Below, piece after piece: positions 17,663 to 29,291 of a stretch of DNA of 64,000 nucleotides. The stretch's first letter is position 1. Each line of letters starts with the position of its first letter. Location of the stretch: NCBI GenBank assembly GCA_963966185.1, contig CAWZYM010000145.1:164001-228000 (forward strand), read 5' to 3'. The notes below the pieces were generated by a model. That model had not been told where the DNA came from, searched no databases, and was given only the letters and a program-made list of their open reading frames with translations. The DNA is from Rhabditoides inermis. Its lineage: Eukaryota; Nematoda; Chromadorea; Rhabditida; Rhabditidae. Position numbers and translations under genes: made by a program.

Positions 17663-19368
17663 CCTCCGTCCACCCAGAACGGCCAACCTCCTACTGTACC
17701 TTCCCGAATACGGCACTGGGATACGGTACTGTATGCACGGTACCTTCGTGTTCGTCTACTGTCACTTCACCTGGAAAGGTATTTGCACCTCATTTAGTTT
17801 TGCACCATACACTTTACGTCAGAATTACTTTATGTTGTTGTAATATGTTTTTTTGTCTTTGCATAGCATTATTGCGTTGATTGAGTGAGCGTGAGAGCCA
17901 TATATATTCGCGTTTATTGATGCACATTCATTCATTTCCCTTCTATGTCCGCGCATTACCGTGTTCCCTCCCCAACATTGGCATAAGCCAAACCTCATAA
18001 TTGCTCAATACTCGATGTTTGTTGTTTTGTGTATAGTCGATTAGCCGAGGCGACAACCCCATGATTGCAGTACAGTATACGTTGTGTTCATTCGCTTGTT
18101 TTTTTGTATAGATGTATTTCCTTTTCCATAATGATTTAGACATTTTCCGCCCCCGCATTTCCCACATCCAGCATATCTACGCACGCATTCATATTGTTTA
18201 TTTTGGAATAATAAATTATGTCTATGTCTCAGTGGTTCATTCGCCTCAAGATCCGTGCTCGTGGTTTGAAATCAGTAGATGAGCGTATTGCAGTCGGAAG
18301 CTATACATTCAGATCGGCTAGTACGCCAATTACGTTTACGTTGATCCATGTTTGTAACTTCACTGAATGTGAGTGTCGAATTACTGGTACCAAAATCAAC
18401 CGAGAAAATTCAAAGGCACAAATAGACGACAAATTATTATGACAAAGAAGAAGAAAACAGATGTGACATAATGAGTTCCCCGTCGTTCGGACCCTTGCCC
18501 CTACCACAATGCCACAGCAACTTCTTATCCCACCCGTTCTTCAATTAACAGAACACTTTGAACTATTACTGAATGCGTTTATCACTTGAGTCATCGTTAC
18601 TTGGAGTTACAACGTTAACACACACAAAATATCCAAAAAAAAATCAATTCTAACAATAGGGATCATGATAGGAGAGCATGAAAACGTATGGAAATGTATA
18701 AAGTGGTTTGAACGATCCAAAAACGGAGAGAAGACATGTGTGATAGGCGTGTGAATCGGTGTATAAAGTTGTGGCTGTGAGTTTGAGACAAGGTGTGATG
18801 AATATTGGGTGATTCCGTGGTACAATCAGAGAATATGATAGACAATGCTGCGATGCGAGGGAGACAAAACGGGATCATCATTAGCACAACTTCTAACCAA
18901 TACATTGAAACGGCCAAATAGGGAAAGAGACAAAAACGAGAGAGAAGATTCAAAAAAATCGGATCACATGCTGTATTGACGTGTTCATTGATGCTAGATC
19001 GGATGAGAATTGAGACACAAACGTATGGGAAACGCACTATAGAGCATTGAGACGATCGAGGGGCAAAGACTCAAGCGGCAGACATAGAGAGGGTGTGTGG
19101 AGGGTGGTGGTATATCAAAGTAGATAACGTATGATCGATTGCTAACTAGTAGTTGGAGTTTGTTGGGTTGGATACGATGTACTGGCTGTGAGGGGGCGGA
19201 GGGAGGGAGAGGTGGGTGGAGAGTCAGGCGGCCATCACAAGGCCAGGGCCGTCGGTGTGCAAAAGGGGCGACGGTCAGCCGGCCAGTAGGGCAACACACA
19301 CGCACCGCTCGCCCCGTCCGCCCCCCACACGCATGTGCTACTGCTGCTGCTGCTGCTAGTACTCTACT
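17663..19368. other. Convergent intergenic region
   Basis: Space between the stop of the plus-strand GATA gene and the stop of the minus-strand Argonaute gene, so it holds both 3' untranslated regions. An AATAAA hexamer occurs at 18210 on the plus strand. A 124-codon minus-strand frame at 18663-19037 has no recognisable content and is not accepted as a gene. A short CTG triplet run is at 19340-19356. Confidence 0.5.
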
Positions 19369-22300
19369 CTACGCAAAGTACATGACCTGGTTGGCATCCG
19401 GGTGCACCTGCACCGCCCGAGCCATGTTCGACAGGGTCGTGTCCTCCGACGTGCCCGACGGCTGCGAACCCTCTCCACTGTCGTGCTCCCGGTCCACAAG
19501 GTGGTACCGCGCACGGAACGCCACCAGGTGGGCATAGTACGCCGGAGCCGGAATCGACACCGACCGAGTGCAGCGCACATACGTGTGGCACATCTGAAAG
19601 CAGTCATGTCATCACACAGTACATCCAGAGTATGGCTGCGAGCCGCCTACCTGGTAGGTGAGCTGCTGGAGCTCGTCGGCCGTTAGTCCGTTGTCGTCCC
19701 ACAGCACGTGGTAGTGGCTGGGACGGCTCGTGCCCTGGATTCCCGCGTGCGAGCACAGGTAGAAGTCGAACTCGGTCGGGTGAGTGATTCCCACGTCGAC
19801 CGTCGTGCCGGGAGGAATGTTGAACGCCTTGCCGACCTACAAGGGAAGAATAAGTCAGTAACCAGATGAACCTTCAGAAATCAGAAGGACCACCACGCAC
19901 CTGGTCCTTCTTGTCGCAGGCAAAGAGACGGGTGTGGTGCCTCTTCTGGACGGCGATGAAGGTGATTCCGGGCTGGTAGCCGCGCTCGAGCATCATGCAC
20001 GCCTCGCGCATTGCACGCAGCTCGTATTGCAGCACCTGTAATGCGAGGACATAGACTCACTCTTCTCTTCCTTTTCCTCTACTTACGTTAAAGAACTGTC
20101 CCTCGGAGACTCCGTCCCTGTAGACGACAATGCGGGTGGGCTTGAAGCGGGTGTTGCGGTAGAACTGCACGAGCAGCTCCCGCACCATGTACGTCAGGTC
20201 AGAGATAATCTCCTGACGGTGCTGCTGCACACGCACTGTCGCCGCATATCTACAACACAACAGTTAGTACAGTACTCCACACTATCGTATCTCTCTCCAC
20301 CTTACCTGCTGGGATGGGCGTCCATGGATCCGACGACGGCGGCGATTGAGGGCTTGCGCGAGTCTCCGGCCGGCGGGTGAGTGATGTCGCATCCGAGGAA
20401 GATGACGGGCTCGTTGAAGATGCGCGGGCGGACGGCCGGCAGCAGGATCGAATTCACTCCGCCCAGCTTCACGTTCATCTTCAGACACAGGTTCGACAGC
20501 GTCTGCGGCGTCGTCTTGATCACGTTCTTGGCCTGCACGCACTGCGTGGCAATGCCCAGGACAGTGTCTCCAACGCGCTTCACCTCGGCTGAAAGACAAC
20601 AGTGAGTACAGTAGCTAACAAGTACAGAGTAGTCGCCAGCTACCGTATCCCATACTTACCGTACACGGGCGTCTTTCCGGGCAGGACCACGCACACGAGC
20701 TGAATGCCCGAGAACGTCTGCTTGAGGTACTTGAACATCGGCTCCACTTGGTCCACACCCACAGCGTACCTGCAACGAGAGAGTTAGAATACAATGTACA
20801 GTACTCCCATCCACCGTATCCCATATACTCACTTGCAGAAGCAGGGCTGTCCGATGATGGGCATGCCAGCATCGTTCGAGATGCGCTGTAGCTGGGCGGT
20901 GAAGTTTCGCAGGTCGTTCTCCTTGACGTGTTGCTGCTGCGCGAAGCACGCGATCGCCCACACCTGCAATGCAACGAGTCAGGTTGAATGGATGTTTGCC
21001 TGTCTGTCCGTCTTTTCTTATATATACACGCACCTTGACTTCGATTCCGGTGTGGAACTGCTTTCCGCGCATGTCCCACACTCCCTGGTTGGGCAGAGCA
21101 GTCGCCTTCGTGCGACCTCCATACAGAAGCTTCGGAGCGGACAGCACGCGTCCCTTCACCTACAAACACACGATTTGTTAATATCCGAAAACACGTAGAA
21201 GAACAAATTGATAAAAAGAATTAACCAATGAACATACAATAAAAGTGAAACATATTTCACCAATTTCATACTAACAAGGCCAAAACCGTCGTGAACATAC
21301 CTCAGTCATGGCGGGGTTGATGGCGATGCCAAACTCGTGCGCAAACGGATCGGCGCTGAACTCGGCCTTGCGCACCAGGTTCGAGATCTCACGTTCCCTC
21401 TCGGGGGCAGAACGCGCTGTCGCCTTGATCATGGTACTGGTCTGCGTGTCGGTGAGCTTCTTGATGCAGCGCTGTCCGGCCACAATGTTGCACACCTCAG
21501 GAGGGAGGTACGTGTGCTTCTGCTCCTGACCGACCTGCAATAGGTATGGTCATCTCCACTCTCTCCATGCTTCGACTTACCTGGAGACAGGGCAGGTGCG
21601 GGTACTTGAGCTGGATCCTGTACTTGTCAAAGAAGTACTTGGCCACGGTGCACTCGATCGTTTGTCCGCTCTCCAGCTGGAGGGGGAAGGTCTGCGTCTG
21701 CGCCGGCCGGCGGGTCACGTTGCACACGCGGTACTTGCGCCGCATCTGTCCGCAGTGAGTGATCTCTATCTTGAGTCCGCGAATCTCCTTGGTGAACTTG
21801 ACTCGCTGCGCGTCAGAGAGGGCGCGTCTCTCGGCCAGCGCTTGCACCGGCAGCTCCAGCACCTCCGCGATGAACTCTATCACCGGCATCGAGCGGTAGA
21901 ACGCCGTCGCCGACACTGCAACAACAACACTTCTTGATCAATTCCTGATGATTTCAACCAAAATGGTCCGCTGCTCGGATCCATAACTTACCGTCAATGT
22001 TGAGCATCATCTTCCACTGGCTGGGACGGACCGACTGGTGGAATCCGAACCACACCTCTCTGCCGCCGCCGAGCTTCGACTCGGTGTGGTACTGACCGTG
22101 CTGCGGCGGCTGGTGCTGCGGCAGCAGCGGGGGCGAGAAGAACGAGCGGCCCACCGGAGTGTACCTAGAAACAGCCACATAGAACCGTATTTTCCATCTA
22201 CAGTCTACAGTACTGTACTCACTTGAGGCTGGGGAGGTGGCGGAGGATGACGTCCATAGCCTGGACGGCCTCAAAGGGCACCTGTCGGATGCGACCCTCC

Positions 22301-24278
22301 ATCGCGTCTTCCAGCACAGACAGAGACACCTGGCCCGCCCACTTGATAGCCACCGTGAACTGCCGCTCCACGGCAGAGTCGCCGGGTAGGGTCACCTGAA
22401 TGGGGACATTAACATGATGAATACAAAAAAAGACACATCCAGTTCAATCACACTCACCTCGAACTCCATGCGCTCCCTTCCGATCGGCAGCTGCTCCCTC
22501 GTGTACATGTTCCTCTTTCCGTCGTACACCGGGCGGATGTTGGCAAAGTACTTGCCGTACGAGCGGATCATCGTCGCTATGATCTCACTGAAAGGCAGAA
22601 ATACAACACAAGACAATCCACAATGACATAAACAGACAAATCCCTTTTTAAGGAACATATATAAAATTATAAAGGTGTACTGACCGGTTGACCCTGCGGG
22701 GGCATTTGTCTGGCTGGACGTCGACCTGGTAGTGCTGAATGGTACCTCCCGGGATGCGCACCGCGAAGTGGTTGGCACGCAGCAGGATGCTCCTGCCCTC
22801 CACTCCGTGATTCGGACGACGCGGACACGCAAATTGCACACCAGTACCCGACACGCTGCAACACGGGAAATAGTTTCAGTGGTCAGATGCGGGTTCGATA
22901 CATTTGAACGCTTTCTGTAAAATGAATGCTCACTTGGCCATGCCGCCTCCGGGCTGGATGGGCTGGACGGCTCCAGTGGCCCCGAGAGGGGGCGAGTCGC
23001 CGCCACCCGCGCCTCCCTGGCCCACAGGACCCCCGGGGGCCAGAGAGCCCGACGCACGCGGCTCGTATGAGGCACCTGAAACACCACGAATAACGAATAT
23101 CGAGTCAGTAATTTTTCAAGACAACAACCTTGAAAACTAGCAGATCAAAAATGAATAATTATCCTGGTGCGTCAAATTGACAAACAACCTATACCTCCAG
23201 CGCCTCCGCTAAGACCGAGTGGCTGAGCGCCAGTGGACGAGAACAGATCCTGAAAACACAACATATACGTTCAATTGCAACACATTTATCAGAACAACAA
23301 GCAGACTAGATAATTTGAGCTGGAACGACGAAAAATCAATAATCACTCGGCTGAACCCCCACTACTAGGCGGCCTAGAATCTGTCCTATATAGGCGACTA
23401 AAATCTTTGAACTAGGCACCTATACGAATAACCGTAGTGCACTATGTAGGAGAGATTCTAGGCGACTATATAGGAGGGAACTAGGCGACTATGTAGGAGA
23501 AGTTTTTTTCTTCCAATTTTCAAAACAGTTTTAAAATGACGTAATTTTGTTCAAAAATAAGAATACAATTGTACAAAAGAATTATCATCAGCAGTACAAT
23601 ATCTTGGCCACGACAAGATTTGAACTTACGATCTACCATTTATCACATGTTTACTACTCTGCACTCTTACCACTGCGCTATCCGGGCACCACGGCGGGAA
23701 CGTCTCTTTTGAGAACACAATCCCGCAGCAAGAAATATACGTTAAGCACTTTCATGACTCTGTTTTTTTGATCAAGAACATGCGTGAATACTCAAAACCT
23801 AAAGCGCAACAGCATGCGCACTCCTTTGATGACATTTATATTGATTTGATAAAGATAATACAATCATGTTTTCTTCCTACATAGTCGACTATCTAGTCAA
23901 CTATGTAGGCGAAACAAGCAGCTGTCCTATATAGTCGACTAGCTAGTCGCCTAGTTTCCAAAATCCATTCTAGTCTCCTACTAGGACGGGGGCCAGATTC
24001 TAGTTTCCTAGTAGGACGGTCCAGGCTAGATGTCAATGTGCGTACCTGTGTGGGCGCGAACTGCTGGGGCATCATGCCCATGCCTCCCATGAACATTCCT
24101 GCGCCGCCGCCACCCACGGAACCGCCGTTCGACACAGAGTCAGCACCAAACGAGAACGAGTCTGCAACATAAAAAAAGTCATGATCAGAACAAAACACGA
24201 CATATTGATCAGTCTGATCTACCCACCGAGCATGTTCATAACGGCAGTCTGCTGCTGGTCGATTCCAGTGGCAGCCAT
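19369..24278 (-). CDS. alg-1: ALG-1/ALG-2-like microRNA Argonaute
   Basis: AGO-clade Argonautes bind microRNAs and silence target mRNAs. Eighteen exons give exactly 980 codons with every splice phase matching: 24227-24278, 24046-24161, 23195-23249, 22934-23075, 22685-22855, 22458-22587, 22223-22395, 21992-22164, 21581-21915, 21301-21534, 21034-21159, 20833-20963, 20660-20769, 20306-20588, 20087-20249, 19901-20035, 19651-19836, 19369-19593. The N-terminus (about 130 residues) is Gly/Met/Gln-rich. Next come the N domain (CPRRPNHG), the linker, PAZ ([23 protein letters not shown]), MID ([14 protein letters not shown]) and PIWI. The slicer residues are present: Asp in [13 protein letters not shown], Asp in [12 protein letters not shown] and His in YHLVDREHD. 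The C-terminus [12 protein letters not shown] is typical of ALG-1/AGO. Orthology to alg-1 versus alg-2 is not resolved. The upstream exon at about 24279-24305 is 5' untranslated. Confidence 0.97.
23340..24030. mobile_element. Foldback element in an Argonaute intron
   Basis: The intron 23250-24045 holds two blocks, about 23355-23510 and 23875-24030, rich in CTAGGCGACTA/TAGTCGCCTAG-type motifs that are roughly reverse complements of each other (for example CGACTATGTAGGAG against TTCCTACATAGTCG). The centre contains a tRNA-like segment. No coding frame is present. Ends and target duplication cannot be fixed by eye. Confidence 0.6.
23601..23700 (-). mobile_element. tRNA-derived SINE-like segment in the Argonaute intron
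   Basis: On the minus strand it reads GTGCCCGGATAGCGCAGTGG with A-box TAGCGCAGTGG, and a B-box-like GTAAGTTCAAATCTTG follows about 45 bases on. It does not fold as a complete tRNA, so a SINE or tRNA pseudogene is more likely than a working tRNA. Confidence 0.65.
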
Positions 24279-26143
24279 CGTCGTGTGAAAGGCGGTAGCG
24301 AGACCTGACAAACACTTCTTATTCAACTGCCTCGGCAGATCGGCGACTCACCTTACGCTTGAGCAAAGTAGCGAGGAAGTGGGGGAAAAGAGGAGGCGAG
24401 AGACGAGATCACTAGTAACTGGCTAGATGTACGGGATTCGCACCAGAGCGCGAATATCACAGATCACAATAGTCTTGGCTGGTGATTCGAGGCTCCGGCG
24501 ACACTCACTGAGACATCGACAGTCCTGCAACAATAAAACAATCAAAATGAGAAATTTGCATACGCGCAGATTAATACAAGGCGGTAGCGAGGGGTCAAGC
24601 GCACTGGTGAGTACACAAATGGCGATAGTGAGGCGGGGCGGATCGGGAGGTCAGCGAGAGCCTGCTCCCAGACCCAAACTCGCGCCACATGATTATGGCA
24701 AATTGAGGGGATGCTCGAGGGCGACACCCCCGGCAGATGAGCAGACCGAAATCGCGCGCGTGCCATGGCATTTCAGGAATGAGAACGCGAGATCAAAGAC
24801 TGTCTGCCGACTTGATACTACAACCGCAGACTGTGAATTTACGACAGGTACAAACCAGAATGATCCAATTTTTTAGGATTACCATAAGCGTTCAATGTCA
24901 CACACAGACAGCTGTTCGATCACTGGCAGCGTTCGGATCCAATATTCGCCTTCGCCTGCCATAGTCTCAGCAGTGCGCGCGGTCGGCACACACCGGTTCG
25001 GACAGTGGCAGCAGTAGCGACTACGCGCAACAGCCCCACGGCCATCGATCGATAGCCAATGGATGTGGGCAGAGAATGCGGTGGAGCAAAACTGCATCAT
25101 ATTGCGATTGCAGATATTGTGAAGTGAGGAGTGAGAAAAAAGAGAACAAAAAGAAAGATCGGGTGCAGAACTGCGCAATGCCACCATACACTTGACACAA
25201 GGTCATTTGCATGCGAGGCAGTATATTCAACGAAAATTGAGCGAGGTGAGTGCAAAAAAATACGATCAAAATGTGAAAATATCAGGATTTCGCAGACTGC
25301 AGCGTTTCGAAACAGGTATGACAAATCGGCGACGACGTGGGCGAAGCGAACGGCAACAACACAGATTCTAGGCGGTGCATCGAGGCGAGGCGAGTATGTG
25401 TGTGGTGGTGAGAGCCGCGTCGCGACCGCTCGCGCCCCGCGTACCACGCTGTGTCGGGGCCGGCGCGTCGATATACAAGCGAGCAGGCAGTGTGCAAACC
25501 GAGAGACGGCAGAGAGCAGACGCCGACGAGGGAGGACAGGTGGGGAGAGGGCGCAGTGAGTGAGATCGGACGAGATGCGTGGGGGTTGGAGAGAGCGGTA
25601 AGACACAGCAACAGAGCCAGTCTCTCTATCTGCATCGCTCGCGCATAGCGAGGATGGTAGGGGCCGAATAAAGGAGCTACGCGCGCGATGGCGGCGAGAG
25701 ACTTCAAAGAATAGGGCGGCCGTGTAGTCCTACAGTGCACGGCTCAGCGCGATCGGTGAGACGATAGTAATGAGAGTCGGAATTGCATGGATAGTGAGCG
25801 CTAATTCAAATCGAATTGACATGAAAATAATTTTTTTTTTTGGAATATTAGACAAGCAAGGCTATGATTCACAGGGGAACAATTAGACCTGGAGAAAATT
25901 AATATCATATATTGATTTGGGAGCATAATACGTTTCATGAATGGAAAATCGAAATTAAAAAGGCGGGAAAAAAACTTTGGAAAACAACGAAAAAGTAAAC
26001 AAATTTGAACGGCTGCCAGCCGCGCCGCAGCCGCTACGCACCAAACGATCCCAACACGAAGAGAATTCTTTTCTCCCGCCGAAACTCCTATTCGATCGAT
26101 ACTGATCTACCAAATCAGCTGATCGCTAATTTTATGCATTAGA
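24279..26143. other. Divergent promoter region between Argonaute and TRAPPC1 genes
   Basis: The minus-strand side contains probable 5' untranslated exons of the Argonaute gene: an acceptor at about 24305 leads into the start exon, and acceptor/donor pairs lie near 24484-24530. The region 25280-25750 is GC-rich. The last 200 bases before 26144 are AT-rich. No coding gene is supported. Confidence 0.5.
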
Positions 26144-26835
26144 ATGGCGATTTTCAACTTCTACCTTTTCAACAAGGACGGCGCATGTATCTGCTACAAA
26201 GAGTGGCGACGGGAGAAACACGCTGGCATGCCAAAAGCCGAGGTGGGTGTTTTTGTGTATGCAAATTATTGTTTTTTTTTCTTTTAGTTTATTAAATTCA
26301 CATTTAGGAGTACAAGCTCATGTTCGGTATGCTCATCTCCCTGCGTTCGTTCGCGGAGAGATTGTCGACTAAGGATGGGTTAGTCGACCGTTTATGTCGT
26401 TGTGTTTTGCAAATGATCAAAGAGGATCTAGTGTTTTACACCTGTGAACTATCGATTAATTACTTTTTGTTCAGAGTGCAGCTGGTGCGTCACTTCAAGA
26501 CGTCCACGTACAAGCTCAACTACATGGAGACTGCGACGGGGCTGAAGATGGTGCTCAACACGGACCCCAACGCCAACGGGGTGCCCGAGCTGATGCGACA
26601 AATGTACCAGGTGGATCGATGAAATCAATGTTGGCTCAACCAATCTGAGATTCCATGCCTTGTTATCAACATATAAGATGGAGCATCTCGAAACGTATCA
26701 ATGCTGTACCGTCTCTTTCAGGTCTACGTGGATACTGTGGTGAAGAACCCGTTGATCGACACATCTGTCGAGATCACCTCCGACCTCTTCCTCTCCAAAC
26801 TCGACGAGTGCGCCCAGCGAAGCGCCATCTACTGA
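26144..26835 (+). CDS. Trafficking protein particle complex subunit 1 (TRAPPC1/BET5)
   Basis: TRAPPC1 is a small longin-fold core subunit of the TRAPP complex, which activates Rab1/Ypt1 in ER-Golgi transport. Four exons join in frame: 26144-26242, 26308-26378, 26475-26610 and 26722-26835. The protein begins MAIFNFYLFNKDGACICY, the first beta strand of the longin fold. It continues with LMFGMLISLRSFAERLSTKDG, then VRHFKTSTYKLNYMETATGLKMVLNT in the usual family pattern, and ends with the helix DLFLSKLDECAQRSAIY. Length (139 residues) and segment order match the family. A polyadenylation hexamer follows at 26902. Confidence 0.93.
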
Positions 26836-26901
26836 ACACAACTCCACGGGTCCCGCCACGAAAACACTGTGATAATTCATAGACATAATTTATTGTTTCA
26901 A

Positions 26902-26907
26902 AATAAA
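26902..26907 (+). terminator. AATAAA polyadenylation signal
   Basis: Canonical hexamer 67 bases downstream of the TRAPPC1 stop codon. Confidence 0.6.
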
Positions 26908-27290
26908 CTGTATATAAATCAGTGTGGAAGAAGTTTATTCAGATACGGTATAATGATACTTTGTTTTATTGAAGCAAGGAAGAAATATGTGCACAAAACA
27001 CACGAAATGAGAGGGTCTACAAGGATACTTCGTCATAGCATAAAAAAAGGTATTTGCCTTTTTTGATAGTTTTTTTTCGTTTTGCAGTAGCAGATGCCGC
27101 AGCAATAATTATACCGTTTGTAGATGATTTTTAGTTCGCGATGAAACGTACAATATAATAAGCTCGCACTTAGCTCAGGATTTTTCGTTGAAAACATTAT
27201 CGTGGATTTTGAACATACAGTATACTGAACGAAATGCGCAGCATCTTGTTTTTGCCGTTCATATCTCTATTCCACTGATCCTCTCACATG

Positions 27291-27362
27291 ATCGCATGGC
27301 GCAGTGGTAACGCTCTCGCTTATCAAGCAGCGGTTCGAGGGTTCGATCTAGGGTATCCTCGC
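27291..27362 (+). mobile_element. tRNA-like/SINE head
   Basis: ATGGCGCAGTGGTAACGC matches a pol III A-box region and GGTTCGAGGGTTCGATC resembles a B-box. The arms do not form a clean cloverleaf, so a tRNA-derived SINE or tRNA pseudogene is favoured over a functional tRNA. The stretch 26908-27640 holds nothing else that I can support. Confidence 0.55.
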
Positions 27363-27657
27363 AAAAAATTGTCAAATTGAAAACATCATCCCAAAGGGTT
27401 TTGATCGTTGTCTAACCACCCTAATGTCTCTCGTCAAAAGATTGGAACTCATTTGCGGGCCCACTATAATCATAGTCATTTCCTTACCGCCAGGCCATGT
27501 TTTTTGCTCATAGGAAGTTTTCAACATAAACATCAACAAATTCTTGATAAGCGCATCACAGCATATTGGGAATACGAAATCTCCAGTTTTGTTCGTGCTT
27601 CGCAATTATTCTCTACACTTGCATTGTTCCCACGGAGCAGTGTGGTGTGTGGCAGGT

Positions 27658-27761
27658 ATGGTGCGCGGTCTTCTTCTACTGGCATGTCTTCTCGCCTGCT
27701 CACTCGCACATCCCAATCAGTGCAGTCGATTCAAGGGCTATGACCGACGCATGTGCGAGTG

Positions 27762-27805
<44 letters not shown>

Positions 27806-28014
27806 CTCCCTCTCTCCCTGTCTCCCTCCTTCCATCTCCCCTCTGCAGGCTGCAGGAGCGCGAGACTCGGTGTGAGCCGGAGCGTGCTCGGAGCATCGAG
27901 GGCTGGCGTGCCTGCTACCGCGGTGACTTCCTGACAGGGGAGTCCCGATCGACAGTCTGTTCCAAGATCCACTCGCGCAACGCGGAGGCCGCCAAGAGAT
28001 GCACACTCGGATGA
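27658..28014 (+). CDS. Small secreted six-cysteine protein
   Basis: Two exons (27658-27758, 27849-28014) give 88 residues. The N-terminus MVRGLLLLACLLACSLA is a clear signal peptide. The mature part is charged and holds six cysteines (contexts QCS, MCE, RCE, ACY, VCS, RCT), enough for three disulfides. The intron is mostly CT repeat. I do not recognise the family; the size and cysteine count fit the many nematode-specific secreted peptides. No membrane segment is present after the signal. Confidence 0.75.
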
Positions 28015-28804
28015 TGAGTACCAGAATCGTTTTGCATATTCACGTTATTGTTGTTCGGGATAAACTATTCAGGGGTTATGGTAATTGCCACGCATAAAGT
28101 TCCCGCCATTTCTCCAGTTCAAATAACCCTTTTTTTGCCATCCGTGCGCAAAAGCGACTTTTCACCGGTAGCGCGCAAGCTTCGCAATTTGAAATAGACG
28201 AAAGCAATCCTTGATCGATGTCCTAGTCATCCAACATGATCCAAATCTCGTAAATTGTTTGCCACAGCGTATACAACATGCTTGCGCACAAATTGTGCTC
28301 CTGGAGAATTGGAGAGGACTTTATCTAAACGTAACGCCAATAAACATGTGTATTCAGCAAGCATTACTTCCACCCAGACACTTAACGGGAATTCTTCTTT
28401 CTTAGTTTATCGAAATTGAAGCATCGGTAGCAGCATCAATGAGCACGATCGAAGTCAGATACTGTGTCTTCTGATTGTAATCTGATAATGAATTACAAAA
28501 ACAAATATCAAACATTTCTATAATTTTTTGAATAAAAAATTGTTTGTTTTTGGAGCAAACAAACTCGATATCTTGATCGCGCACCATTTTAGGCGTCTTT
28601 GCCCAACACATACTTTTGCGGCATTTATCGCTCGTTTTCGGGGCACTCCTAGGACTCAGAAAGAAAGAATTAGACAAATGAGAGAAAAAGTTAGGTGATT
28701 GGGCGTTTACTAATTTGTTATTATGATTTCTGTATTCGCTAGTGTATTTTCTCATGAATCAGATTAAGATTCTACGATCTGTGAAGAAAGAAAGAGAAAG
28801 AGAT

Positions 28805-28847
<43 letters not shown>

Positions 28848-28939
28848 AAGAGACCCGTTTTTGTGAATCATCCCTCATCGAAACTCATAGAATTCCCCCG
28901 CTGGCTGCGCTACAATTAGTGCGCGCCTCCGCTAAGTGC

Positions 28940-29026
<87 letters not shown>

Positions 29027-29291
29027 CGACAGTCCATTGAATGTCCTCGGATCAGTGTAGTTCCCATTAATCCGAGTGATTTGTCCTTGCCTCGCGTCTG
29101 GAACACGTATATTTGCCGGGCGGATCTCCCCTCAAAATCACTCGGTGGCCACTTGAAACGCCTCTTCTTATTGCCTCCGGACGAAAACGGCATTTTGAGT
29201 GAGAGTGGTTCGCGTATTCATTTCATTCATCTTCCACTGCCGAGCCAATTCGGGCCCGCCGCCACTCCACTCCCTCACTTTCCCCCCAATC
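28015..29291. other. Intergenic with GA repeats and one doubtful minus-strand frame
   Basis: GA microsatellites occupy about 28800-28845 and 28941-29023. On the minus strand an ATG at 29193 in good context opens a basic frame (MPFSSGGNKKRRFKWPPSDF...) of about 58 codons before it runs into the repeat. Its composition looks coding, but no donor, stop or relative can be recognised, so it is noted only as a possible first exon. Confidence 0.35.
28941..29023 (+). repeat. (GA)n microsatellite
   Basis: About 40 uninterrupted GA dinucleotides. Confidence 0.92.

Noticed and set aside
18663..19037. 124-codon minus-strand frame
   Set aside because: No known motif, no splice partners, and it lies in the expected 3' untranslated region of the Argonaute gene.
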